A stretch of 61,975 nt of DNA from assembly GCA_910577175.1 (NCBI GenBank), contig CAJTLU010000006.1, positions 122,165 through 184,139 on the forward strand. Reading direction: 5' to 3'. The position numbers and the translations under genes are program-made. Below the pieces are notes generated by a model, which saw only the letters and a program-made list of their open reading frames with translations, was not told where the DNA came from and ran no database searches. Below are positions 51,701 to 59,757 of the stretch, piece after piece. This DNA is from an uncultured Lachnospiraceae bacterium (lineage in GTDB: Bacteria; Bacillota; Clostridia; Lachnospirales; Lachnospiraceae). Position 1 is the stretch's first letter. Each line of letters begins with the position of its first letter.

Positions 51701-52682
51701 TCTTTATCAGCGAAAGATTCTCATAATCGGTGTCCTGCAGAATAAAGGTGTCCCTCTCCGAACAAACCAGATTATAAAGAACCCCTTTACCCACCATAGG
51801 TACATAGCTTCCATCCTTCTGCCTGACTGCCAGCATATATCCTGACTGCTGGGAATCATTTAATTCCTCTACCGGGAAATAGTCGCACAGTCTTCTGCTG
51901 GAAACCTCCAGTCCCAGCACGCCGTATACCTGGTCTTCATACCGGAGGGGCAGGGAATATGTAATCATCTCATAGGAATCTGTCGTTCCCTTCTCCAGAA
52001 TGAACGGCATGGACCAATAGCCCAAATCCTTTGTATCTGCATCTGCATATTCGGCTCCGGCACGCCATGGTTCGTAAAAATAGCGGTCGGAAGCATTCTT
52101 TCCCTGACCATCCATACGAAAGCGGGTCGTCCAGTAAGTATCCAAAGGAATATTCCATTCTCTGGACAAATGCTTGCTTCCTCTTTCTAGCAACAAATCC
52201 GTATAATTTGCAGGATTGGTATCCGGGTCAGAGTCCCGGATAAAAAAGCCGTCAAACTCCGATGCCTGCATATCGGTTCCTGTCAGAATCAAAAAAATAC
52301 CTGTCGTAAAATTATTCTGCAAAATATCAAGGCATTCCGGAAAAAGCTGTTCCAACAGCTTATTTTTCATTTCCTTTGAATTCAGAAATTCATCCAGCCC
52401 TACGCCCTCATTTTCCAAAAGCTGCTTCAAGACATCATTCATAACCGGCGCCTGCTCATAAATCGATGCCCAGCGCTGATTCATATCATTCTGCAGGATT
52501 ACCTTTCTGTTTTCCACAAGACGGCTCATGATACCGGTGGAATACTCATTCAGCATTTTCGTAATTTTCCTGAGCACTAATGTCCCGATTGTAATGAAGC
52601 CTTGGATTAACATAATTGCAATTAAGGGAATCAGAAAAATCCTGAATATATTTGCTTTTTTCTTTTTTGACCTTTTTTCCAT
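48750..52682 (-). CDS. Hybrid sensor histidine kinase with PAS, degenerate GGDEF and receiver domains
   Basis: 1310 residues. Order by residue (counting from the longer frame): TM1 ~20-45, an extracytoplasmic Cache-like sensor ~50-380, TM2 ~384-406, HAMP, PAS ~465-580, a diguanylate-cyclase-like domain ~590-735 with signature RLDGDEFVLWL instead of GGDEF, a GAF-like region, HisKA with KAKSDFLSRMSHEIRTP (His ~952), HATPase ~1060-1175, and a C-terminal receiver (ILVVEDNELNAEIAQ, LMDIMMPVMDG). The DGDEF variant and missing upstream residues suggest the GGDEF domain is not an active cyclase. The start at 52682 lies one base after the stop of the upstream binding-protein gene, so the two are coupled; the ligand is probably delivered by that protein. 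Confidence 0.93.
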   Translation of the reverse strand: MEKRSKKKKANIFRIFLIPLIAIMLIQGFITIGTLVLRKITKMLNEYSTGIMSRLVENRKVILQNDMNQRWASIYEQAPVMNDVLKQLLENEGVGLDEFLNSKEMKNKLLEQLFPECLDILQNNFTTGIFLILTGTDMQASEFDGFFIRDSDPDTNPANYTDLLLERGSKHLSREWNIPLDTYWTTRFRMDGQGKNASDRYFYEPWRAGAEYADADTKDLGYWSMPFILEKGTTDSYEMITYSLPLRYEDQVYGVLGLEVSSRRLCDYFPVEELNDSQQSGYMLAVRQKDGSYVPMVGKGVLYNLVCSERDTFILQDTDYENLSLIKNIRLNQQKVYAVTCPLKLYSNNVPYENTEWVLLGLETEEDLFGMSHQLYIWMLAAVLIGLIFGMFGIYFLVKHLTRPIQRLMYCISRGSEGLQEFKLSNILEIDALYDVVNDLTDRQKEAENILLEEKERYRVALESSKDIFFSYDFESRILDIVNHKTMSGNWPCEDFAGCFIKPACIHEADRENVIQVMQSKADRLFVEFRIKWPEDAEFIWVALSSNAVYDTDGKRRKLVGSIRDIQEQKEREAEQLRKNTTDGVTGLYVFSAGVERLHECRRLRQDGVMINLFLNRLKESNEKNGIVFGDMILEEMGLLTRNSCQEFTQRTNWNTVALRLDGDEFVLWLENQSKEQAAEFVEDLLGKISKSFEAEVFQVDVYAGMVCAGKEQSTEKLLRMAKQASRYVVPDVTGRYIFYEDIPEKKLTPLPELQGREINTLDYSEEVSLVSLALNLFGKGADFPAQMLLMIQKIGRFYKASDVLVSVLRDDFSSSYLDYQWHRNRKPVNENVRQYREEEKERFFDWLGQEEVRYFSEEDSQKPELQCFLGIMPGQEGIMLPMYDNGSYMGNICILGIEPQLLENPEEHQDLAELGRVIENQLNQQQHDIASKAKSDFLSRMSHEIRTPMNGIIGMTAIALQQDQSQERVTDCLQKIQSSSNYLLGLLNDILDMSKIESGKMKLDLFNFSIYEMLDTIRELITPQAAGKRIHFVQDIQLTHSWFMADKMRISQVLINLLGNAVKFTPEDGQITLTVHETEATETEALVYFAVQDTGAGIAKEDQGRVFRSFEQAGSAAADPSKQRGTGLGLSISSRLIQMMGSSIQLESELGEGSTFSFSISLGLGENMESEPEEEEISFDGCRILVVEDNELNAEIAQSLLEERNFEVDCVYDGAQAVERIRTTEPGTYDAILMDIMMPVMDGLEATRTIRSMEREDCRTLPIVAMSANAFDDDLKKSVECGMNGHLSKPVEIDKLYQKLNEVIRRNKS

Positions 52683-52683
52683 A

Positions 52684-54144
52684 TCATCCCTGCTTTTTAG
52701 TCGCACTGTTCAGTGCATCACAAAAAGAATTATACCACTCCTCAAAAGCTTCCTCTGTTACATACGGCGCCGATGCCTCCTCTAAGCTCTTCCCCTGCTC
52801 TAAGGCTTCCACCACACTCTTACGGTCCTTTACCGCCTTATCCGAAAGATTGTATTCCAGCACCTTTCTTGCAGCAGAACCGTTTTCAAAGCTCTTATTC
52901 GTATACAGTGTAAGACCATCCATTTCGCGGAAAATCGTAGTCAGGCATTCATACGTCTTCGGCGCTACCGTGAGCTTCTTCTCCTCAATCACCTGGTCCA
53001 GCTTTTCCTTGCTGTTCGCCTCCTTCAGCACAGGGAGGTAACCGGATACGCTGCCAAACTGCAGATTATTCTCTGCCTCTGTAAACCACTTCAGAAACTC
53101 CACTGCCGCATACTCATGCTTTTCATCAGACTTGCTGACTACCATTCCGGCGCCCTGCTGTACGGCATAACTTCTTCCGCCCTCAAAAACAGGCGCTGCC
53201 ATTACAATATATTCAATTGCATAGGAAGAATCATCCAGCTCCACCTGATTCGGGAAATACATCGCGGAGGATGTGGAGCCTGTATAAGCGAGAAGCTCTC
53301 CCGTCTTCACATCATCCGAACGGAATGAACCGTAAGCTCCGAAATACCCTTTCACCATAGGCACATAATAATTCTCCCAAAGTCGATGCAGCTCTTCCTT
53401 TGGCACATTCAGGGTCAGGCTGCCATTCTCTACCTGGAAAATCTCTACGCCAAGCTGCTGCATACCAATGATAAAATAATTTGCTACGGCGTCTCTTCCA
53501 TAAAATGCCCTGCCGTCCCCCGGCACATCCGGCGTCAGACTATCCGTCCACTCGTAGTACGCTTTAGCGACGGCTGTTACGCCCTCCATTGTCTTCAAAT
53601 CCTCTAAAACTGCGCCTGTAGCCGATGCAAAACGCTCCCAGTCTGTCTTGTTAATCATCATAATTTCCGTAGATTTTGCCGTCGGGAAAATCCTCAATGT
53701 ACCGTCAGCAGCAATGCAGCCCTCCTCAATATAGGAGTCCACATACTTTTTCAAATCTGCCTTGCTAAGATAATCAGACAGATTAGCCAGAGCGCCTGCC
53801 TGCTCTACCTCATAGGCGGTATCTGCATAGGAGGAAAAAATATCCGGCATTTCATCCGCTCCTACTTTTCCGGCAATGGAATCTCTTACAGCGGTCTCCA
53901 GATCCGGAACGGAACCCTGACTATAGCCCTGCACATAAATTCCTTTTTCTCTACCAACAGTCTGATTAAACTCCTCTACCAGAGCGTCAAATGCCGCCTG
54001 CTGGGAACCGTTATAGTAATGCCACACTGTCAGAGAAACAGGATTATCAGGGTCTAGTGGACTCTTTTTACCACACCCCGTCAAAGTTAACGCTAAAACT
54101 ACCATCATACATAAGCTTCCGACTAACTTCTTTGCATTTTTCAT
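52684..54144 (-). CDS. Orphan sugar-binding lipoprotein (extracellular solute-binding family 1)
   Basis: 486 residues. Signal peptide MKNAKKLVGSLCMMVVLALTLTGC with lipobox LTLTGC. The fold shows VSLTVWHYYNGSQQAAFDALVEEFN typical of family 1. It has no permease or ATPase beside it; instead it is coupled to a hybrid histidine kinase, so it likely acts as a sensor that presents a ligand to the kinase rather than a transporter part. ATG 54144 with AGGAGG 11 bases upstream; a GTG at 54168 is an alternative. The stop overlaps the kinase region by a few bases. Confidence 0.9.
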   Translation of the reverse strand: MKNAKKLVGSLCMMVVLALTLTGCGKKSPLDPDNPVSLTVWHYYNGSQQAAFDALVEEFNQTVGREKGIYVQGYSQGSVPDLETAVRDSIAGKVGADEMPDIFSSYADTAYEVEQAGALANLSDYLSKADLKKYVDSYIEEGCIAADGTLRIFPTAKSTEIMMINKTDWERFASATGAVLEDLKTMEGVTAVAKAYYEWTDSLTPDVPGDGRAFYGRDAVANYFIIGMQQLGVEIFQVENGSLTLNVPKEELHRLWENYYVPMVKGYFGAYGSFRSDDVKTGELLAYTGSTSSAMYFPNQVELDDSSYAIEYIVMAAPVFEGGRSYAVQQGAGMVVSKSDEKHEYAAVEFLKWFTEAENNLQFGSVSGYLPVLKEANSKEKLDQVIEEKKLTVAPKTYECLTTIFREMDGLTLYTNKSFENGSAARKVLEYNLSDKAVKDRKSVVEALEQGKSLEEASAPYVTEEAFEEWYNSFCDALNSATKKQG

Positions 54145-54289
54145 ATGCCGCTCTTCCTCCTTATTCACTTCCTAATTTTTACGAACAACCTCCTCGCCTA
54201 CTTTTCGTTGTATTGATAAAACCTGACTCTGCCTGTTACTGTCTGACAACACTTCGCCTTACAGTTCCACGGCAAATTTTACTAATTTT

Positions 54290-54318
54290 ATTTTAGCACA
54301 CGCTTCCTATATTTTCAA
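54290..54318 (-). promoter_or_regulatory. Sigma-A promoter of the binding protein-kinase operon
   Basis: Minus strand TTGAAA (54313-54318), 17 bases, TAAAAT (54290-54295), about 145 bases ahead of the lipoprotein gene. Confidence 0.65.
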
Positions 54319-54353
54319 TACAATATCCGTGGGCTAATATACCCACGCGCTCA

Positions 54354-54396
54354 TCAAAACAAAAAGGAGCCGCGCTTTATACGACAGCTCCTTTTG
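54354..54396 (-). terminator. Terminator after the chemotaxis receptor
   Basis: Minus-strand stem AAAAGGAGCTG...CGGCTCCTTTTT followed by GTTTTG. The loop TCGTATAAAGCG is close to the hairpins seen at 2012-2037 and 34492-34517, so the same hairpin type is reused here as a terminator. Confidence 0.8.
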
Positions 54397-54430
54397 AAAT
54401 AATACCTATTTATTCTTTTTAAAGTTGTGC

Positions 54431-56458
54431 TTACCGGATACGGAACTGACCAATCAAACGGTTCAGCGTTCTTGCCTGACTGGACAATTCCTTGGAAACT
54501 GCAGCGCTTTCCTCAGCAGCCGCAGAGTTTGTCTGTACTACTCTGGAAATCTCTTTAATCCCCTTTTCCACAGAGGTAATCATTTCTGACTGCTGGACAC
54601 TGGCAAGCGCAATTTCGTCCATCAGCATTTTGATTGACTGAATGCACTCATTTATTACTTGCATTGCAGAAATTGCATGATCGGTAGACTCCGTCCCTAC
54701 CTTTATATCCTGAATAGAACGGCCAATCAGAACACTGGTATTCTGAGCAGCTTCGCCGGACTTATTGGCAAGGCTGCGAACCTCGTCTGCTACAACCGAA
54801 AATCCCTTTCCGGCACTGCCTGCATGGGCAGCTTCGACAGAAGCGTTTAATGCCAGAACATTTGTCTGGAACGCAATCTCTTCAATCGTTTTTATAATAC
54901 TACCGATTTGATTTGAAGACTGGTCGATGTTCCTTGTAGCAATAGTCAGCTGCTCCATCTTTGTATCGGCCTCAGTAGCATATCCGTTCGCTTTATCTAC
55001 CAGTTCACTGGCACTGCTGCAACGCACGGCACTGTCTTTTATCTTAGAAGTAATTTCCGTCACATTAGAAGCAAGTCCGTCAATGGATACCGACTGTTCC
55101 ATTGTTCCCCGGGACAGCGTCTCCACCCCTGCAGATACCTGGTCCGCTCCTGTATCAACCTGGTTCGCAATATTGGAAATATCACCCATCACGCTCATAA
55201 GATTTGTCCGGATTGTTTTCAGGCTTTCTGCCAGAACCTTAAAATCACCAATATAATACGCCTCGTTCTTCGCAACATCTACCGCAATATTGCCCTTCGC
55301 CATCTCGCCTAAAATCCGTCCGATATCATCAATCGTTTTACGCAGATAGTTACAAACATGATGCGTCGTCTGTGCAATCATGCCGATTTCATCTGTTCTG
55401 CCATAGAAGCCGTTCAATTCCCGGTCGGCAGAAAGGTCCAGATTTCCAAGATGTCTGATAGCGCTTTCCACAACCATAAGCTCCTTACCTACCTGATACA
55501 AAATCAGAAGCGTTACAAAGATAACGGCGGCCGTTACGGCTGCACACAGCATACCTACTACAACGCGCACTTTCGCAACCGCTCCGTAGACCTCTGACTC
55601 ACTATCGTGAACCATAAAAATCCAGTCCCGGTCTTTCAAATACTTATAAACAACTAATTGGTCCACACCATTTTCATCCTGATAAGAGTATGTACCTGCC
55701 TGGGTGCCCCCATCCTCCTTTACCCGGCGGATGATTTCGAGATATCCGCTGTCTGCCGTCTCTGTATTCAACAGCGTTTCATCCTCATGGTAAAGATATA
55801 CGCCAGTCTCTGCATTCAAAAACACATATTCGCTATTAGGCAGTCCCTCGATGTTCAGGTTCAGCAAGGCATCCGTCAACCGGCTGGCATAAACACCGGC
55901 TCCTACATAGCCGATACAATTCTGACCTTCAAAAATAGGATAATACATCGAAAGAATCATACTTCCGGTTCCCGGGGACTTCATAATTCCTAAATTGGTT
56001 AATTTCTGTTGTGCCAGAATAGTTTCATGGAATACTTTTAACGATTCTCCCGTCCGGGTAGTTATTCCGATAGCTCCCTGAGATGTATGCGTCAGGACGT
56101 AAGTGTCCGGAGTCGCAATATACAAACCCTCAAAAATCCCCTTAACTGCAGCAAATTCCTCCGTATACTTCTGGACCTTTTCTAACAATCCGGAATCCTC
56201 CGGATTTGCAAGAAGCTCATGCACCTCGCTACCGAGGGCAAAAGCAGTCACATATTCCTCTGCGGAGGCTACATAGTCATTAATAATGGCAGCTCTGGCT
56301 TCTACTGCGTCTGTCATCTGGTTCGTAATATTGCTCTTAACCATTGAAGCAACATTGTCCGATACAATAAACCAAAGCGACAGCATTCCTGCTATAATTA
56401 TGACTGTTGTAACAATGCCAATACGTGTTGCAAGCTTACGGCTTACTAGAAATTTCAT
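54431..56458 (-). CDS. Methyl-accepting chemotaxis protein
   Basis: 675 residues. TM1 at ~15-35, a double-Cache-like sensor (~40-290; VFLNAETGVYLYHEDETLL, DRDWIFMVHDSESEV), TM2 at ~300-320 and HAMP. The signalling domain includes the conserved hairpin EEIAFQTNVLALNASVEAAHAGSAGKGFSVVADEVRSLANKSGEAA. It guides motility toward or away from a small ligand, in line with the flagellar genes in this window. No promoter is seen with confidence. It lies about 290 bases from the binding-protein gene and could share its ligand. Confidence 0.96.
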   Translation of the reverse strand: MKFLVSRKLATRIGIVTTVIIIAGMLSLWFIVSDNVASMVKSNITNQMTDAVEARAAIINDYVASAEEYVTAFALGSEVHELLANPEDSGLLEKVQKYTEEFAAVKGIFEGLYIATPDTYVLTHTSQGAIGITTRTGESLKVFHETILAQQKLTNLGIMKSPGTGSMILSMYYPIFEGQNCIGYVGAGVYASRLTDALLNLNIEGLPNSEYVFLNAETGVYLYHEDETLLNTETADSGYLEIIRRVKEDGGTQAGTYSYQDENGVDQLVVYKYLKDRDWIFMVHDSESEVYGAVAKVRVVVGMLCAAVTAAVIFVTLLILYQVGKELMVVESAIRHLGNLDLSADRELNGFYGRTDEIGMIAQTTHHVCNYLRKTIDDIGRILGEMAKGNIAVDVAKNEAYYIGDFKVLAESLKTIRTNLMSVMGDISNIANQVDTGADQVSAGVETLSRGTMEQSVSIDGLASNVTEITSKIKDSAVRCSSASELVDKANGYATEADTKMEQLTIATRNIDQSSNQIGSIIKTIEEIAFQTNVLALNASVEAAHAGSAGKGFSVVADEVRSLANKSGEAAQNTSVLIGRSIQDIKVGTESTDHAISAMQVINECIQSIKMLMDEIALASVQQSEMITSVEKGIKEISRVVQTNSAAAEESAAVSKELSSQARTLNRLIGQFRIR

Positions 56459-56850
56459 TTAAAATTTCCTCCATGACATAAATAAACTTTGTATTCGAAA
56501 AATCTTTCCCCTGCCGAATTATTACTTTCTATAAAACAGCAATTGATTTTTCGTGTAAAGTATTTTAACATAAACGACTCCGTTTTTCAATACTTGCATT
56601 CAAAATGTAGAAACTCAATTTGCATAGTCTGGGTTCTGTACGTTCAAATAATGCAACAAAAATAGAGCGGTCAATCGTCTTGTTTTTGCCTCTCCAGGAA
56701 TCGGAAAGTGCAAAATCAAACTTTCTTTGGGAACTCCCAAAGACCATCCTCATTTTGCCGGGAGCATATCCAATCGCTATCTTTATAGGAGGCTGAGCCA
56801 TGAAATTGAAAACAATGCCCTGACCCTTTGATTAAATAAAAAATAAGAAA
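56459..56850. other. Intergenic stretch without a supported gene
   Basis: Contains an AT-rich region, and on the plus strand a short frame reading ...NATKIERSIVLFLPLQESES... that ends at an AGGAGG-like site followed by a tiny ATG frame. A 78-residue minus-strand frame (56565-56801) has no convincing site or family. It may be a decayed gene. Confidence 0.4.
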
Positions 56851-56884
56851 CGCCGAAAACCTTCATTTTACAAGGCTTTCGGCG
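56836..56884. terminator. Terminator after tRNA-Arg (likely bidirectional)
   Basis: CGCCGAAAACCTT... pairs with ...AAGGCTTTCGGCG (56851-56884). T-rich tails exist on both strands. Confidence 0.8.
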
Positions 56885-56891
56885 GGTTTTT

Positions 56892-56968
56892 TGGCGTCGC
56901 TAAGAGGATTTGAACCTCCGGCCTACCGCTTAGGAGGCGGTCGCTCTATCCAACTGAGCTATAGCGAC
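56892..56968 (-). tRNA. tRNA-Arg (anticodon CCT)
   Basis: Minus strand: acceptor GTCGCTA/TAGCGAC, D arm GCTC-AGTTGGATA-GAGC, anticodon stem ACCGC/GCGGT with loop CTCCTAA (anticodon CCT), T arm with TTCAAAT, and an encoded CCA end. Reads AGG codons. 77 bases in total. Confidence 0.95.
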
Positions 56969-57100
56969 ATTCATAAAACTATAACGTTGTTTTCCCTGCT
57001 TATCCGTTCTAGCTTCATACCTCTCTATTTTACTATGATTTTTCTATTTCGTCAACTCTTTTACACTTAAGTTTCCACATTTTTAAATAATTTCCCTGTA

Positions 57101-57979
57101 CTACGCCATATCAAAATTTACCGTTCCCTGCATCCATATGTTTCCGCGAAAACGTCTTCCTTCCTTCGGCTCTCCGTACAAATCCTTTTTATTGATGCAG
57201 ACTGGAAAGCGCAGGTCATTGCAGCGCAAATTCATATAATAAAGCTCTTCTCCTGTAATATGGTTCTTTCTCTCATAGACTGATTCAATCACGGCAAGAA
57301 TCGTATAATTATCCGATTCCGAACCATAAGGAATAAACGTCGTTTCCACAATCGAATAGACATCCTCTGTTTTTAAACGCTTATTAATCTGTGCATACAA
57401 ATCAATGTCATCAATTGTGAGCGCCTCCATTGCCTCCCGGTCGCCCTTCCGTGCTGCCTCCACAAGCTTGATGCGTCCCGATGTATTCACTGGCTCCTTC
57501 ACCTGTGCCGTCTTCATGGAAAGTGTCGGAAGCAGAATCTTCCCCTCCGTTGCCAGCGCCGCAAGTGTAACCGCATGCTCTTTTTTTTCTTCCGCATATT
57601 GTCTTGAAATATAGTCTGTGACATTCTGCAGATAGAAAATCAGGGAAACACCCAGCCGGTAATCATCACACATTCCGGTATACGCATCCGTATCTACGCG
57701 TTTGCTGATAAATACTGACTCCTTCGAGCTTACGTTCTGTCCCCGCAAATACGGAAAGTAGTGCTCTACATGAAAATTTCCACGCTCGTCATACTCTCCC
57801 CGCAATGCTACACCAATATCTTCTGCGGCTTCCAGAAAGATTTCTGCAATGGTTGTCTTACCGCCCAGATTTGCCATATACCGCTCCGCGCCCTGCTCTA
57901 TTACAAGATTAATTAACTGCTCCACGTCCTTACGGCTTTTTATATCACTAAATCCAACTGCTTTCAAAAAACTATGCAT
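57101..57979 (-). CDS. DUF3881 family protein
   Basis: 292 residues, with the DUF3881 start MHSFLKAVGFSDI. Function unknown in the family; conserved in Lachnospiraceae. Soluble, mixed alpha/beta. GGAAAGG before ATG 57979; the frame open to 58045 is unsupported. Lies downstream of the HD-GYP gene in the same direction. Confidence 0.9.
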   Translation of the reverse strand: MHSFLKAVGFSDIKSRKDVEQLINLVIEQGAERYMANLGGKTTIAEIFLEAAEDIGVALRGEYDERGNFHVEHYFPYLRGQNVSSKESVFISKRVDTDAYTGMCDDYRLGVSLIFYLQNVTDYISRQYAEEKKEHAVTLAALATEGKILLPTLSMKTAQVKEPVNTSGRIKLVEAARKGDREAMEALTIDDIDLYAQINKRLKTEDVYSIVETTFIPYGSESDNYTILAVIESVYERKNHITGEELYYMNLRCNDLRFPVCINKKDLYGEPKEGRRFRGNIWMQGTVNFDMA

Positions 57980-58054
57980 TTTTAACACCTTTCCGCACAA
58001 AACTATATTTATCCAATCCCCGCCAGAATCCCTACCCTGAGGCAACCTGTTTTC

Positions 58055-59119
58055 CTAGTATTCCACAGAATCAACAATAAATAAAGTAAGATTTTTTGTC
58101 AAATCCCTTTCCTCAAAAGCTCCGTATTCTATTCCTTCGGAATTTTTCAGCAGACGAATCACCGGTCTTGTCGGAAACTTATAGTTTTGTCTCAAAACTA
58201 CTGCAAAATCTCCTTCATTTGTAATTACCGTAGTTCCAATCGGATACGCCGCAACCGATTCTATAAAAAGCTGTACCAATGTGAAATCAAACTTCGTTCC
58301 AGCCTGACTCATAATATACTCTATTGCCTGGCGCACCTTAAAACGCGGCATAAGATTTCCGTATACCATATTATCAAACTGGTCACATAATGACACAATT
58401 CTTACCTCCTGCTTTAAATGCTTCCCTTCCATATGAAACGGATAGCCGCTTCCATCAAGTCTCTCATGGTGCTGGAGGACAATATCTTTCACCGTTTTCG
58501 AAAGCCAATCCTTTTTTTCAACATCAGTATACCCATAAATGACATGACGCATCACTTCCTTCCGGACCTTTTCTTCACATTCTTCAAGAACCAGGTCGGA
58601 AGTGTCAATGGTTATCGTAGTATAACCGATATCATGTAACAGACCCCCGATTACAATCTCTTTTGTCTTATTTTTCGGAAGCTTTGCACGCAGGGAAAGC
58701 AGCGTTGAAATTGCTGCCACATTCACCGAATGCAGATACAATTCATTGCTTTTTTCCCGGACGCAGGAAACATTATACATAATATCCGGCTGGCTGAGAA
58801 TATCTGCCATAATCTCATCCGCAACCTTAATCATTTCCTTTAATTCGTCCCTGTCCGCATAGGTATACTTCTGAATGGTATTCCTTACGGTTTCACCGCA
58901 CTGCATTTTGATTTCCTCTTCTGTAATATCTTCCATGCTGTCTTTTTCTTCCGCTCCTTCACGGATAAAAATACTTTTAATATGAAGCTCGGACAGTCGG
59001 GGTATGTATTCCCTTTTTAGCTTCGTTCCTCCTGACATCAGCACTACTCCGGATGAACTAAAAACATCCTTTGCAAGAACATCCCCGTCACGAATTGCTT
59101 CTATCAATATTCTTCTCAA
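58055..59119 (-). CDS. HD-GYP domain protein (probable c-di-GMP phosphodiesterase)
   Basis: 354 residues. HD core LLHDIGYTTI and HHERLDGSGYP (the GYP motif), plus the N-terminal ~60-residue DUF3391-like part (LIEAIRDGDVLAKDVFSSSG). Such proteins break c-di-GMP to GMP or pGpG and affect motility and pili. Start is TTG 59119 with GGAGG upstream. Lies between DUF4446 and DUF3881 and is probably part of a transcript with parAB. Confidence 0.93.
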   Translation of the reverse strand: MRRILIEAIRDGDVLAKDVFSSSGVVLMSGGTKLKREYIPRLSELHIKSIFIREGAEEKDSMEDITEEEIKMQCGETVRNTIQKYTYADRDELKEMIKVADEIMADILSQPDIMYNVSCVREKSNELYLHSVNVAAISTLLSLRAKLPKNKTKEIVIGGLLHDIGYTTITIDTSDLVLEECEEKVRKEVMRHVIYGYTDVEKKDWLSKTVKDIVLQHHERLDGSGYPFHMEGKHLKQEVRIVSLCDQFDNMVYGNLMPRFKVRQAIEYIMSQAGTKFDFTLVQLFIESVAAYPIGTTVITNEGDFAVVLRQNYKFPTRPVIRLLKNSEGIEYGAFEERDLTKNLTLFIVDSVEY

Positions 59120-59202
59120 CGCAATACCTCCTTCCAGATTGTTTCATCTGCCGGTCCCCTTACCTGCTTTATCTACACTCCGAAAGCTAATAAGTCAAAG
59201 AC

Positions 59203-59745
59203 TTATGCCATATAATTCCGTTTGTTTTTTGCATCCTCCAGCGCCTTTCGCTCTTCCTCCGCAAGCACTACAAAAGATTCTCCCTTAATAATTTCTTTTA
59301 CATAAGTATAGCAGCCATCTCTCGTATGAACTGATGTCAAAATGTAACCATTATTTTTGTCATCCAGCATGGCAAGAGAAAAGCTTAACTTTCCACCCAT
59401 TTCCTTAAAAGCATCATATTTGATAATGCTCATCTTCTGATAGGAATTTAAAAGTGTTTCACATGCAATATTCAGCTTTCTGGACATGTACTCGATATCG
59501 GCCTTCATTTTATCAATATCTTTGAACCTTGAAAAAATAGCGCTTTCCAAATCCTTTCCATCTGCACCCTTCATAAAAACGGTATACTTTTCATTCAGCC
59601 TTTTTATTTTTACCATTGACACAACCGACAAAACTATCAAAATAAATACCATGATGATTAAAGAAATGCCGGCAATGATTGAAAAACGTAAAATAGCCGC
59701 TTCTTCTATTTTTTGTCCTGCAATTGTAATTACATCCTTATCCAT
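59203..59745 (-). CDS. DUF4446 membrane protein
   Basis: 180 residues, with one membrane segment at ~20-45 and a cytoplasmic alpha/beta domain (KYDAFKEMGGKLSFSLAMLDDKNNGYILTSVHTRDG). It matches DUF4446, a family found right after parB in many Clostridia. AAGGAG precedes the ATG; 12 bases from parB. Role unknown. Confidence 0.92.
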   Translation of the reverse strand: MDKDVITIAGQKIEEAAILRFSIIAGISLIIMVFILIVLSVVSMVKIKRLNEKYTVFMKGADGKDLESAIFSRFKDIDKMKADIEYMSRKLNIACETLLNSYQKMSIIKYDAFKEMGGKLSFSLAMLDDKNNGYILTSVHTRDGCYTYVKEIIKGESFVVLAEEERKALEDAKNKRNYMA

Positions 59746-59757
59746 TTTTGTATCTCC

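Noticed and set aside
56565..56801. 78-codon minus-strand frame between the chemotaxis gene and the tRNA
   Set aside because: No good ribosome site, atypical composition and no known family; kept as part of an unassigned stretch.
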